From positions 1 through 63,005 of the forward strand of contig NZ_JANZXB010000015.1 of assembly GCF_025371035.1 (NCBI RefSeq): a stretch of 63,005 bases of DNA. The letters are read 5' to 3'. Positions 1 to 8,007 of the stretch are shown here, piece by piece. The position numbers and the translations under genes were made by a program. Position 1 is the first letter of the stretch. Each line of letters opens with the position of its first letter. This stretch comes from Sphingomonas sp. LC-1. GTDB lineage: Bacteria; Pseudomonadota; Alphaproteobacteria; Sphingomonadales; Sphingomonadaceae. The notes under the pieces are model-generated. The model worked only from the letters and a program-made list of their open reading frames with translations, was not told the origin of the DNA and did not search any database.

Positions 1-2
1 CC

Positions 3-101
3 GACGACATCGACGAACGCTTCATCCGCCGCGCTGTCGCCGCCATCGCCATCCGCCGACACGCCGGCAAACTCGCCTACCAGAAAAGCCGCGCCCAATA
101 G
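3..101 (+). CDS. C-terminal fragment of an unidentified protein
   Basis: An open frame enters from the left edge and stops with TAG at 99-101, giving 32 residues that begin DDIDERFIRR and end in KSRAQ. They are rich in Arg and Ala and could be a C-terminal helix. I do not recognise the family. It reads toward the truncated ardA remnant and meets its broken end, so this gene end and the ardA break may be one rearrangement junction. The edge position and lack of a recognisable domain keep confidence low. Confidence 0.3.
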   Translation, partial: DDIDERFIRRAVAAIAIRRHAGKLAYQKSRAQ

Positions 102-316
102 CAAGACGGTCTACCGGCCACGCTTACCTCATAGTCGTGAATGGCGTATTCCTCCGCGTCCTCGACGGGGGAACGGGCAAGCATCGCGGCAATCTCGTCC
201 CTGATCTGGTCCGCGTCCTGATCCGCGTCGATCCAAGTGCCATGCAAATAGCCGTTATTGTAGGCGGCAAGGCAGGCGACATAGATGCGGGGGGTGCTGT
301 CGGATACGTTGGTCAT
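77..316 (-). pseudogene. ardA: Truncated ArdA antirestriction protein (ardA remnant)
   Basis: The 79-residue product begins with a typical ArdA N-terminus: after a short leader come RIYVACLAAYNNGYLHGTWI, DADQDADQIRDEIAAML and EEYAIHDYE. ArdA is a DNA-mimic protein of plasmids and conjugative elements that inhibits type I restriction enzymes and is normally about 165 residues. Here the likeness ends at residue 63 (base about 128). The remaining 16 residues do not resemble ArdA, and the acidic C-terminal half is missing. It is therefore probably a non-functional remnant cut by a deletion or insertion, and evidence that this end of the window came in on a mobile element. The start is the ATG at 316. 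Confidence 0.7.
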
Positions 317-508
317 TTCTCTGATCCTCGGGTCGGAAGGTCAGCGAAGCGGAACGCCGCGCCTGACCTTCTGGCCGTCGCCGAGACCGGGTGTGCAAAC
401 GGAAGGAGGCTTCGCGGGGAACCGGCTGCACGGAGCGCGGCACGCGCGTAGGAAGCTGGGCGGAAGCCTCTTGAAGTGCGCGGAGGGCAGAGCCCTAAGT
501 CTCAATCC
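317..508. other. Intergenic between ardA remnant and herA
   Basis: About 190 bases between the start of the ardA remnant and the stop of the HerA gene. A GGAG-like motif precedes the ardA ATG on the minus strand. I see no additional gene; the overlapping frames are not protein-like. Confidence 0.4.
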
Positions 509-2704
509 TCAGAAAGGAATTTCGTCATCCAGATCGGGAGAAGTGGAATTGTTCATGGGAACCGCACCCTCGCTAGATGCCGTTGGCGGTTCCGTGCTTT
601 GAGCGTCAACTGCGATAGGGGCTGTCCAGTGCCGGGCGATCCGATGCCAATCAACTTCGCGCTTGTTGGCACCTGTCCAAACATCCCAAAAATCAGGGTC
701 GGCGGATTGAGGCTGATGCTCCTTTGCCAACTCGTCGATCTCGACCAGTACGGGAATAGGCGTCGCCCATCCCAACAGGATCGCCTGTTTTGATGGCAAG
801 CTGGGCAGATCGCGCAGCAACCCACCCACGTTGTCTGGTACAAGACGCGCGACAAGGTTTTGGTCGGAATCGTTGACTATACGATGGAGAATGAAGGTGT
901 TGCACTGAGCCAAAACGGTCGGCGAAAGCTCTGATGGTCGCTGCGACGACAGCACCAGACCTAAGCCGAATTTGCGTCCCTCGCGGGCAATGCGCTCGAA
1001 AATTTCCCGGCAGAGCTGGTTAGGACTGGACGCCGGGCCTTCGTCGTCCTTACCGCGTCGAATGAAGGTGTGAGCTTCTTCCAGCACGAGGACTGTGGGC
1101 AGTGATAGCCCCTCTGCATTGAGCCGCCGATAGCGTTGCAGAGATTCAAAAATCACCCGGGCCAGCACGGCCACAACGACGTGAACGACCTCGGAGGGGA
1201 CCAAGGAAAGGTCGACGACAGCTAGCGGGCCATTGCGTGCGCCGTCATCACCGATATAACTTTTTAGCCATTCCTCGAAGCTGGTTGGCGGTACCTTTCC
1301 AATGACGCTTCCAAGCCGTTGATCCGCGAGCATGCTGCGAATACGAAGGCCAAGCGTGCTAATAAACGCCGCGAAATTTCCGCCTTGCTCGGCAGCCAGA
1401 TGATCCAGATGTTCGGCAAGCAGTGTGACATCGAATGGAACTGGAGCGTCTTCACTGATTGCGGCGGCCGCGCCGACAATATCCGGTAGGGCATCTGTAA
1501 CAACAGCGATGGCGTCACGGGCCGATTCAAGATCGCCGACCAAGAAGTCGTTAAAATAGGTCAATCCCGACCGCCGGGAGTCAACAATTTCAGTGATTGT
1601 GGCAGAAAGCGTTTGCAATAGCGTCGTCGCTGGGTCATCGACCGATGCTGCAAAATGAGCGGAATCCTCGGCGATGCCGCCCAGCAAGCGCGCGCAATCA
1701 AACCGGGGGCCGACCGCTCCGGCGAAGGCGGTGCTTCCCATATTGAGCATGGCGGTAATGCGACCACTTGAAACAAGCAGATGCCGCTTGATGGTGGCTT
1801 CTCGCGGTACATCTTCATGATGGCCGCTCTTCAGTTCTCGTATCCCGCGCAACAGAAGCGGACGTTGCGCACCCGGCTGGGCATGGGCAACGGCAGTCCA
1901 TTCATGGCCGCTCCAAAGCCATGCCGGAACATCCAGCTCTCTTTCAGTTCCAACGACTGGTGGGACTCGGAACAGACGGAGTTGATCTCCTCGATCCGCA
2001 AAGGCTTTGGCATATTCGCCATTGGGATCTAGAACGATGAAGCGCGCGTTCGGATGGCCTTTTCGGCCCGCGTCACTCATCGCTTTTGCTCCTGCGTCGA
2101 GCGACCAGCGGATCAGTCCGGCAACCGTACAGGACTTGCCACTGCCCGTATTGCCGAGCACGGCGAGATGTCTGCCGAATAGCTTGTCGGGATCGACCTT
2201 GATCTCGGCGCTCGATGCAAGGGCCGAAGTCCCGATACGGACACGCCGATCCGACTCCTTCGCACCAACGATAGCCTCGACCTGTTCAGGTGTCGGCATG
2301 AGTACCTGATCGCCCACTGACGGAAACGCGGCTACGCCGCGCGACAGTTCATACACTGTCTGCTTCGATGCTCGGTCCCGCCGAGACGTGAGTGTGCCGA
2401 CAGGCGAGACGCACATCTTTCGCAGTGGAAACGGAAGGTCGATCAGACCGAAATCTTTCAAGCCCGACCGTTTGGGATAGGGCGACCGCTCTATCCCGAT
2501 CCATGATATGTAGGCGACCGTCGCGCCGGCCTCGTTAGGAATAAGGACATAGCCATTGAGGCGAGGAAATGCGGCAGGTGTTCCTGTGTTCAGCGCCGTT
2601 GCCTGCGGTGCATCCAATTCGAGCAGGATGCGGATTTCATCAGGCGAAACAGACTCAACCGCGCCGATAACCAAGCCAGCAATGGACTCTATGGGCGTGG
2701 TCAT
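509..2704 (-). CDS. herA: HerA-family hexameric ATPase/translocase, partner of SIR2 protein
   Basis: This 731-residue protein has an N-terminal beta-rich (HAS-barrel-like) region over about residues 1-140, then a HerA/FtsK-type ATPase. Walker A is GNTGSGKS at 184-191, Walker B is TVLVLEEAHTFI, and the AREGRKFGLG and SSQRPSEL segments typical of DUF87/HerA follow. HerA proteins are ring ATPases that move DNA; in defence loci they assemble with a nuclease or SIR2 partner. Its ATG overlaps the stop of the SIR2 gene (ATGA, 2701-2704), which implies translational coupling and co-expression. The tail ends in an acidic segment, DLDDEIPF. Recombination-repair HerA paired with NurA is excluded by the neighbours. 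The family call is firm; the defence role is inferred from the partner. Confidence 0.88.
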   Translation of the reverse strand: MTTPIESIAGLVIGAVESVSPDEIRILLELDAPQATALNTGTPAAFPRLNGYVLIPNEAGATVAYISWIGIERSPYPKRSGLKDFGLIDLPFPLRKMCVSPVGTLTSRRDRASKQTVYELSRGVAAFPSVGDQVLMPTPEQVEAIVGAKESDRRVRIGTSALASSAEIKVDPDKLFGRHLAVLGNTGSGKSCTVAGLIRWSLDAGAKAMSDAGRKGHPNARFIVLDPNGEYAKAFADRGDQLRLFRVPPVVGTERELDVPAWLWSGHEWTAVAHAQPGAQRPLLLRGIRELKSGHHEDVPREATIKRHLLVSSGRITAMLNMGSTAFAGAVGPRFDCARLLGGIAEDSAHFAASVDDPATTLLQTLSATITEIVDSRRSGLTYFNDFLVGDLESARDAIAVVTDALPDIVGAAAAISEDAPVPFDVTLLAEHLDHLAAEQGGNFAAFISTLGLRIRSMLADQRLGSVIGKVPPTSFEEWLKSYIGDDGARNGPLAVVDLSLVPSEVVHVVVAVLARVIFESLQRYRRLNAEGLSLPTVLVLEEAHTFIRRGKDDEGPASSPNQLCREIFERIAREGRKFGLGLVLSSQRPSELSPTVLAQCNTFILHRIVNDSDQNLVARLVPDNVGGLLRDLPSLPSKQAILLGWATPIPVLVEIDELAKEHQPQSADPDFWDVWTGANKREVDWHRIARHWTAPIAVDAQSTEPPTASSEGAVPMNNSTSPDLDDEIPF

Positions 2705-4026
2705 GCTGTTGTTCCGCCGCCTAACAATTCGCCGAACTCATCGGTAGTCGCAGCAGCAGCGTCTGGTGCGGACGGATGCTCTGGCGGGCGGTGCTTCAAT
2801 AGTTCGGTCATGCGCCCGGTGATGTAATCAAGCGTTGGTTTCGGGAGGTAGTTTTCGATCAACGTTGTGAGGTCACCGAAATGGGGACCGATTAACAGCG
2901 ATACCTGCGCCTCGCGAGTCCGTGAAAGAAAGCCTTTCAAGCGGTCATCCGCCGAGTAAGCGAGCACCACGAGATGGGTTGATGGGATCGTCAGCATGTC
3001 GAGCAACACGCGGTTGATGTGATCGTCCCCGAAGCCATAGCCGTAAGTGACGACAACCGCATTGGGCCTGCACGTTGCGGCGGCAAAATCACGAAACAGC
3101 TCTGCGTACGGATACTGTGTCGTTTCGACATCCTTCGCCGGGTTCGGATAGATCATCACCGTATCGACCGGCTTTTTGGGCAGATCGGTGTGATCGGTGG
3201 GGGCACCGAAGGGTATTCCCTTCCGCAAAATCTTCCGATCTGTCGTGCTGAATAGCCAGTCGAGAGAACCATGAAGTTTGGTCAGGCGGATGACGCCTTC
3301 CATGAAGCGTGGTTCCCCGCGAATGCCCGGCGGGTTGTAATGCACATCAACCTCGACGCGGGTTGACCGGAAAACAGGCGTGAGCGCTCCAACAAAACGG
3401 TCGATAATACGAAGCCCGGCGAGGTCGCAACCGTGCTCAATCAACCTGTCGTAGTTCGTAGTGAAGACATGCAGCCTCTCGCGCGAAGCCGCGCGACTGG
3501 CGAAGCTGAGTAGGAACGACTGAACTGCCCCTTCTGCAATGACTCGCTTTGCCGGATCGCCGCTGATCAGACCGGCTTCAGTTTTGAGAAGTGATTCAAG
3601 GAAACCACGGAGCTGTACATCCATCGCGGATTTAAGGGTGGCGGCTTTAGCCATATCAATGATCTTCAACCCCTCATAAACCGAAAGGGCTGCCCGGAAC
3701 TGATCCTCGATATTGGCCGCACCACGCCCCATGCGTGCCGCCTCGTTCGCAGCGAAGTCGTCGATCTGCTTGTCGAACTCGCTCCCGAACACAACCTTGC
3801 CCATGCCTGTAGCATTGGCTCCGGCCATATATCCCACGGCGGTCGTGAAGCCGCTACCTATCAAAAGATTCAAGTGTTCGGCTTGAAAAACAGCGGATAG
3901 CCAAGGCTCGATCCGCTTTCGCGCTGACGCGATGAATTTATCTAGCGTATCGTCATCCGCAGGTAGATCGCTCCATGACTCGGAATGGCTCCCAACGCGA
4001 TACGCATGCTTATCATCAAGATTCAT
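2701..4026 (-). CDS. SIR2-family NAD-hydrolysing defence protein
   Basis: A 441-residue protein with an N-terminal SIR2-like Rossmann domain. Visible motifs are the nucleotide loop LLIGSGFT (Gly57-Gly59), FTTNYDRLIE (Asn191, Asp193) and RLTKLHGSLDW with the likely catalytic His252. A later TYGYGFGDDHIN segment is typical of prokaryotic antiphage SIR2 proteins. Such proteins deplete NAD+ on phage infection, and when linked to HerA they form the SIR2-HerA (Nezha) type of system. I chose the ATG at 4026, preceded by GGGGGA; an in-frame GTG at 4041 would add five residues. It starts about 40 bases after the OLD gene stop and overlaps herA by four bases. The effector role is inferred from family and context. 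Confidence 0.85.
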   Translation of the reverse strand: MNLDDKHAYRVGSHSESWSDLPADDDTLDKFIASARKRIEPWLSAVFQAEHLNLLIGSGFTTAVGYMAGANATGMGKVVFGSEFDKQIDDFAANEAARMGRGAANIEDQFRAALSVYEGLKIIDMAKAATLKSAMDVQLRGFLESLLKTEAGLISGDPAKRVIAEGAVQSFLLSFASRAASRERLHVFTTNYDRLIEHGCDLAGLRIIDRFVGALTPVFRSTRVEVDVHYNPPGIRGEPRFMEGVIRLTKLHGSLDWLFSTTDRKILRKGIPFGAPTDHTDLPKKPVDTVMIYPNPAKDVETTQYPYAELFRDFAAATCRPNAVVVTYGYGFGDDHINRVLLDMLTIPSTHLVVLAYSADDRLKGFLSRTREAQVSLLIGPHFGDLTTLIENYLPKPTLDYITGRMTELLKHRPPEHPSAPDAAAATTDEFGELLGGGTTA

Positions 4027-4064
4027 ATTTCCCCCGAACACACCCTACACGCCCTGAGGCTCGA

Positions 4065-6071
4065 TCACCCTGAAAGGTGTTTTTCAAGAGCAGCATTAGT
4101 TGCCTTGAATAGGCGCTCGAACCGGCCTTCACTTGCGGCGGGCAAAACCGACGACGGGTCGCTGGCCATTTTTTGTAGGAACAGCCGCGTTGGCCGTGTT
4201 TTGTGAAACGCAATAGTAAGTGCATCAAACGCCGCCTCGAAGCGGCGGGCTATGCGAGGAATGCGGGCATTCAATTCCAACGTTTTGCCCTTCAGTTCCT
4301 TGGCGTAGGCTTCGTGCACAAGTGCTTCGTAAACAGCCGAGTCCAGTATATCTTCAATGTCGGCTTCAGTGGGGGGAGCTTCGAATGCTTCGCTTACGAA
4401 AACGATGTTATCCGACCGGATAAGCTTGCCTTTCACCAAATCGTCGCGCGTTGCCTTGGCGTCCTTTTCGTCATCGAATAGGACAAGCACGTTCAGTTGT
4501 TCAGACGTTAGCAGCGCTACCATGTAGTGAACTTTTTGCGCGCCGCCGGCTGGCGTTATGGTCAACCGGTCATCGAGGCCAACTTTTCCTTGCTCATTCA
4601 GATATGCCGAAACCGCCGAAAGAATCCAAAAGTCGGTGACGCCTTCAACAACCAGGTTGTTCGGCCCGATAAACAGGCTTTGGGCAAGGTCGTATCCAAG
4701 CGCGGCTTGCAACGGAAACAGGGTGCGGGCGTCACCGTTCGGGTCGTTGGAAACGGTCGTGCCTTCTTCTTCGGCAATATTGACCGTTCGTACCCAATCC
4801 AATTGGTGCGTTGGGACCATGAACGGTGAGTGTGTCGTATAGACGATTTGGTTGGTGAAATCGTCTTCGAGGTGTCGAAGCAAATCACCTTGCGACCGCG
4901 CGTGGAGATAGAGACCCGGTTCGTCCAACAGCAAAATCGCGCCATCGGCTTCGCCGTCTTCGGTATCTGCCGCGAACACGACATAGAACGCGAAAAACCA
5001 TTGGAAGCCACGGCTTCTTTCATCAAGGTTCACTTCAACGTCATACGTACTGTTAGGATCGGAAATCAGCGTGTCGAAATGGTGTGCGTCGAGGTTGAAG
5101 CGTACCTTCAGTTCGCGGTCCTTCCACCGCTTGCGAATGGCGGTCGTGACGACGGCACCAGCACGGTTGGCTAATTGCCCACGTGTTTCTTGGTCATCGC
5201 TTTGCGACAGTTCGTTGAGCTTTTCAGGGCTAAGCCCGGCAACCTTACAAAGCTTTTCAAAATTTACGTCGGCGGCTGTCTGCTGCCCTTCATTTTTACG
5301 CTTGAGGAAGCGAGCAATATCTTGATGACCTCGTATTTCGGGGTAGTCTTCAAGATACATGAACTTTGGCAAGCGTTCGATAATCCAACCGCGCGCCTTC
5401 GAGTGTGCTTCTTCGCTTCCCGGGATGGCTTCGGCCATCTCTTCCAAGGACACAATTTTTTGGTCTTGGGCGTCTGTAAGTTCGATGTCCGCTGCTGCAA
5501 GCGCCTGCCGAAGCGCGGCAAGCGCCGAGGTCGCCGTTGCAGCCCATTTCGCGGCAGTCACTCCGGCACCGATGGCAACCACGAATGCGTCTGAAGCCCG
5601 CTCCAACTCGGCCTTTGCTTCGCCCGTCAACTTCGAGGCTTTTGCCTTGACCGCCGCGTCAATCTTACGCGCTTCGGCTTTAATCGCAGCGAGGTCGAAA
5701 GGGGTTTCCGGGGCGTCGATGCCAACATACCGCTTGTCGCCATATCGACGGCCAACAGTGACCTCAGACACACCTTCAGCGGCCGGCCAAATCTCAGCTA
5801 GGCGTCGCTGTTCGTACTCGCTCAATTGCCATGTGGAGTCTACAACCGGGGTGTGGTCGTTACATTCTGAAAGCTTCCGATGTCTCGGAAAATCCTTGAT
5901 GGGATTGAGCGCCTTGAAGCCGTCTGCTGGGTTTAGACTATGAAGCGCCCGCAAGACGTTCGACTTGCCGCTCTCGTTTCGACCTAGTAACGCCGTGATA
6001 CGAGAAACATCAACTTCACCGCTATCGTTGATGGATCGAAAATTCCTTACGCGAAAAGACTTGAGCTGCAT
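4065..6071 (-). CDS. OLD-family ATPase with C-terminal TOPRIM nuclease domain
   Basis: A 668-residue protein with an ABC/SMC-like ATPase: Walker A GRNESGKS (30-37), signature-like LDERSRGFQWF (349-359), Walker B LLLDEP (380-385) and switch His414 in TTHSPF. The middle, about 130-200, is Ala/Lys/Glu-rich and probably coiled coil. A C-terminal TOPRIM domain follows, with VVEGVTD (Glu476) and LVLFDDEKDA (Asp533/534), the metal ligands of OLD nucleases such as GajA. It is therefore likely an ATP-regulated DNA nuclease in phage defence. The ATG at 6071 gives MQLKSFRVRNF, the usual OLD start; a start at 6113 would add 14 residues. A run of ten G on the coding strand lies 6 bases upstream and overlaps the ribosome-binding site. 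It is first in an operon with the SIR2 and HerA genes. No GajB-type helicase is nearby. Confidence 0.85.
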   Translation of the reverse strand: MQLKSFRVRNFRSINDSGEVDVSRITALLGRNESGKSNVLRALHSLNPADGFKALNPIKDFPRHRKLSECNDHTPVVDSTWQLSEYEQRRLAEIWPAAEGVSEVTVGRRYGDKRYVGIDAPETPFDLAAIKAEARKIDAAVKAKASKLTGEAKAELERASDAFVVAIGAGVTAAKWAATATSALAALRQALAAADIELTDAQDQKIVSLEEMAEAIPGSEEAHSKARGWIIERLPKFMYLEDYPEIRGHQDIARFLKRKNEGQQTAADVNFEKLCKVAGLSPEKLNELSQSDDQETRGQLANRAGAVVTTAIRKRWKDRELKVRFNLDAHHFDTLISDPNSTYDVEVNLDERSRGFQWFFAFYVVFAADTEDGEADGAILLLDEPGLYLHARSQGDLLRHLEDDFTNQIVYTTHSPFMVPTHQLDWVRTVNIAEEEGTTVSNDPNGDARTLFPLQAALGYDLAQSLFIGPNNLVVEGVTDFWILSAVSAYLNEQGKVGLDDRLTITPAGGAQKVHYMVALLTSEQLNVLVLFDDEKDAKATRDDLVKGKLIRSDNIVFVSEAFEAPPTEADIEDILDSAVYEALVHEAYAKELKGKTLELNARIPRIARRFEAAFDALTIAFHKTRPTRLFLQKMASDPSSVLPAASEGRFERLFKATNAALEKHLSG

Positions 6072-6077
6072 TCGACA

Positions 6078-6087
6078 CCCCCCCCCC
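6078..6087 (-). repeat. Homopolymer C10 (G10 on coding strand) at the OLD gene ribosome-binding site
   Basis: Ten consecutive C on the plus strand. On the coding strand this is G10 followed by TGTCGA and the ATG, so the tract supplies the Shine-Dalgarno sequence. Such tracts can slip in length during replication and change translation. Confidence 0.75.
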
Positions 6088-6113
6088 TTGAAGCACGAGG
6101 ATAGGCGGTTCAT

Positions 6114-6648
6114 GAGCCTCTCTCAATACAGTATGTGTCATCAAGACCAGCAACGAAGCTGCTGGAGCATGACCGCATCCCTCGGACTGGCTGTGGCATA
6201 GCGTCCGTGCACTAAAGGGCGTTGGGGCGTTCCTCAATTATCAGCTAAAAGCCACAAGTGATCCTCAAGTACAGTGACCGAAAGTGAAACGGGGGGAGCA
6301 AGGGGCGCGGAACACAATCAACCAAAGCCTCACGGGTCATTTGGGAGGGCTATAGCGTAGGTGTAGTTCTCTGTTTCTTCGGCTTCGGCCCGCCAAATTT
6401 TGCTCAAGTCATTAGCTTTTTGATATTTCAGCGTTTTCGAACCCTGGCTTCCACATCTCCCGGCGACACGCATTTCGCGCGGGTCCGGTTGTCGGCGACC
6501 GACTTTCGACCGGCGCATGGTCGGTCAATTTCCTAGCCGATCGTCCTGCCGCCACGTCATCGTAAGGAAACGCGCCGGTTACTGACCTGGATCATTGACG
6601 CAGAAAAATTCGGCATGTCATCTGCAGCGATGCGGGGACCTTCTTGAT
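6114..6648. other. Long intergenic region: promoter side of the defence operon and likely island edge
   Basis: About 530 bases without a convincing gene. The left part must carry the promoter for the leftward OLD-SIR2-HerA operon, but I could not fix a -35/-10 pair. At 6432-6460 there is a stretch which, read on the minus strand, contains CCAGGGTTCGAAAAC. This resembles a tRNA T-arm and could be an attachment-site remnant. Base composition changes here from AT-richer on the left to the high-GC chromosomal style on the right. A 62-residue minus-strand frame (6330-6518) looks like a chance translation. Confidence 0.45.
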
Positions 6649-7302
6649 ATGCCGACGGCGCATTGTGTCTCTACGATCGACGGCTTCATTCTGGAGGCGG
6701 ACAGGGGCTTTCTGGACCTTGTCGGGCGCCGCGAGGACGAGATATTGGGTATGTCCTACAAGGATATAACCCACCCTGACGATCTCGATCGCAGTGGCGC
6801 GATGCTCGCGTCGCTGATCAAGCGGGCGGCCCCGGTGCGGTTGCAGAAGCGCTATATCCGGCCCGATGGCTCGTTGATCGCGGCCAATCTCTACGTCTCG
6901 CGCTTCGACAATCCCGATCGGCTGGTCAGCACCTTGTTCTGGAACGAGGTCGGGCGTGAACTTCCCCCGGCGCGCTTATGGGAAATGGCGCTGCGCGTGC
7001 GTCGGTTGCGCGAAGTGCGACGGGAGGAATTCGGCGTCGATGTCGCGATCAGCCCGCTCGGCGATATTCTGAACTGCATCTATCTGGCGGAGGCGGAAGG
7101 GCGCATCGTTGGCAGTCCGGAGATTTCCGCCGAAAGCAAATTGCCGCCCCATATCGTCACGCGGTGGGTGAACCACCTGACCGATCAGGGTGTGCTCGAA
7201 CCCGGCTCGAAGATGGGCCGGAACGTGCAATTCACCCATCTTGGCATATCGAAGATGGAGCGGATGCTCGCCTCAGCGTATGATGTGCCCGTTTCCGACT
7301 GA
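6649..7302 (+). CDS. PAS-domain protein with C-terminal winged-helix (MarR-like) DNA-binding domain
   Basis: A 217-residue protein. Residues about 1-100 form a PAS domain of the type in GGDEF/PAS sensors (DGFILEADRGFLDLVGRRED, YKDITHPDDL, IRPDGSLIAAN). Residues about 120-217 form a winged helix: SPEISAESKLPPHIVTRWV as the helix-turn-helix and LTDQGVLEP.. HLGISKMERML as the wing and final helix. It probably senses a small ligand or redox state and binds DNA directly, without a kinase. The ATG at 6649 follows a GGGGA motif; a TTG at 6595 would add 18 poorly conserved-looking residues. Its 3' end overlaps a small opposing gene by 30 bases. Targets are unknown. Confidence 0.75.
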   Translation: MPTAHCVSTIDGFILEADRGFLDLVGRREDEILGMSYKDITHPDDLDRSGAMLASLIKRAAPVRLQKRYIRPDGSLIAANLYVSRFDNPDRLVSTLFWNEVGRELPPARLWEMALRVRRLREVRREEFGVDVAISPLGDILNCIYLAEAEGRIVGSPEISAESKLPPHIVTRWVNHLTDQGVLEPGSKMGRNVQFTHLGISKMERMLASAYDVPVSD

Positions 7303-7440
7303 CGCGGCCTCGACCATCTGGATGACCCCGTCGAGATGCGCGGCAGCGACCGACAGGCCTTGCTCATCCAAGAGCGCCAGAGCCTCTTGAAGCAGCGCCT
7401 CTATCTGCGCCAGCCGCGCTTGGTCAGGAGAGGTCCGCAT
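7273..7440 (-). CDS. Small conserved-looking 55-residue protein
   Basis: A short frame with a clear amphipathic helical pattern: MRTSPDQARLAQIEALLQEA, then LALLDEQGLSVAAAHLDGVI, ending in NGHIIR. Small proteins of this kind, an ATP-independent-looking two-helix unit, are common in sphingomonads, but I know no function. It starts at the ATG at 7440 and overlaps the end of the PAS/winged-helix gene tail to tail. The heptad-like Leu/Ala spacing and third-position GC favour a real gene over a shadow. Confidence 0.6.
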   Translation of the reverse strand: MRTSPDQARLAQIEALLQEALALLDEQGLSVAAAHLDGVIQMVEAASVGNGHIIR

Positions 7441-8007
7441 TGGCTGGCTCCATCATCAATGGGTTTCCTTCGAAAGTTTAGCCGATGGAATCGCGGCGTA
7501 AATGGGAAATTTGGCAAGCCGCCAACCATCCGCCGCGAAACGCTTCGGACCGGGCGCCATTCTTTGCGAGCCGCGCCGCCCGGGGGTGATCGATGAATCC
7601 GAACGGCGCGACCTGGCATCACGACGGCCTTGCGGCAGGCTTCGTTCCATTCGGTATCGGTTGCGGAGCAATAGGAGAATGCAGGGCCTGCCAGTTGGGA
7701 GAAGAAGCAGGCCCTGCGGTCGAACGCCGTTAGGGAGTTGCGCCCGACTCGGCCCCAATAGGGTCCTTTTGAACATCTGTCATTAACAGAAGGCAAGGCC
7801 AGATTGAAACAGGGGACGGCGAGCCGCCCGATGATCCCCGGTGAAATGCCGAACGATGATCGGGTCCCCGATCATGGCCGTTGGCCGCCTGCTCATGATG
7901 CATCTGTCGCCTGAGACATGACAAAAATTCGTTCTTTCTTCATGGCGTTAAATGGGTCACCGTCATCGACGAACAGTGAATCTCATACAGGCGATTGAGG
8001 GGGCGGG
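7441..8007. other. Long intergenic region without a convincing gene
   Basis: About 570 bases. Two weak frames overlap here: a plus-strand frame at 7593-7733 (46 residues, starting MNPNGATWHH) and minus-strand frames between 7401 and 7796. None has a family match that I recognise or clear codon bias, so none is called. The last part, with AT-richer sequence around 7918-7950, should hold the promoter for the GH95 gene. Confidence 0.4.

Noticed and set aside
2701-4026. The SIR2 protein as a metabolic protein deacetylase (CobB)
   Set aside because: It lacks the CobB zinc-cysteine pattern, is much longer, and is coupled to HerA.
4065-6071. A complete Gabija (GajAB) system
   Set aside because: No UvrD-like GajB helicase gene is adjacent; the partners are SIR2 and HerA.
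7593-7733. Possible 46-residue protein starting MNPNGATWHH
   Set aside because: The opposite strand has equally plausible frames, there is no known family, and the ribosome site is weak; left as uncertain intergenic DNA.
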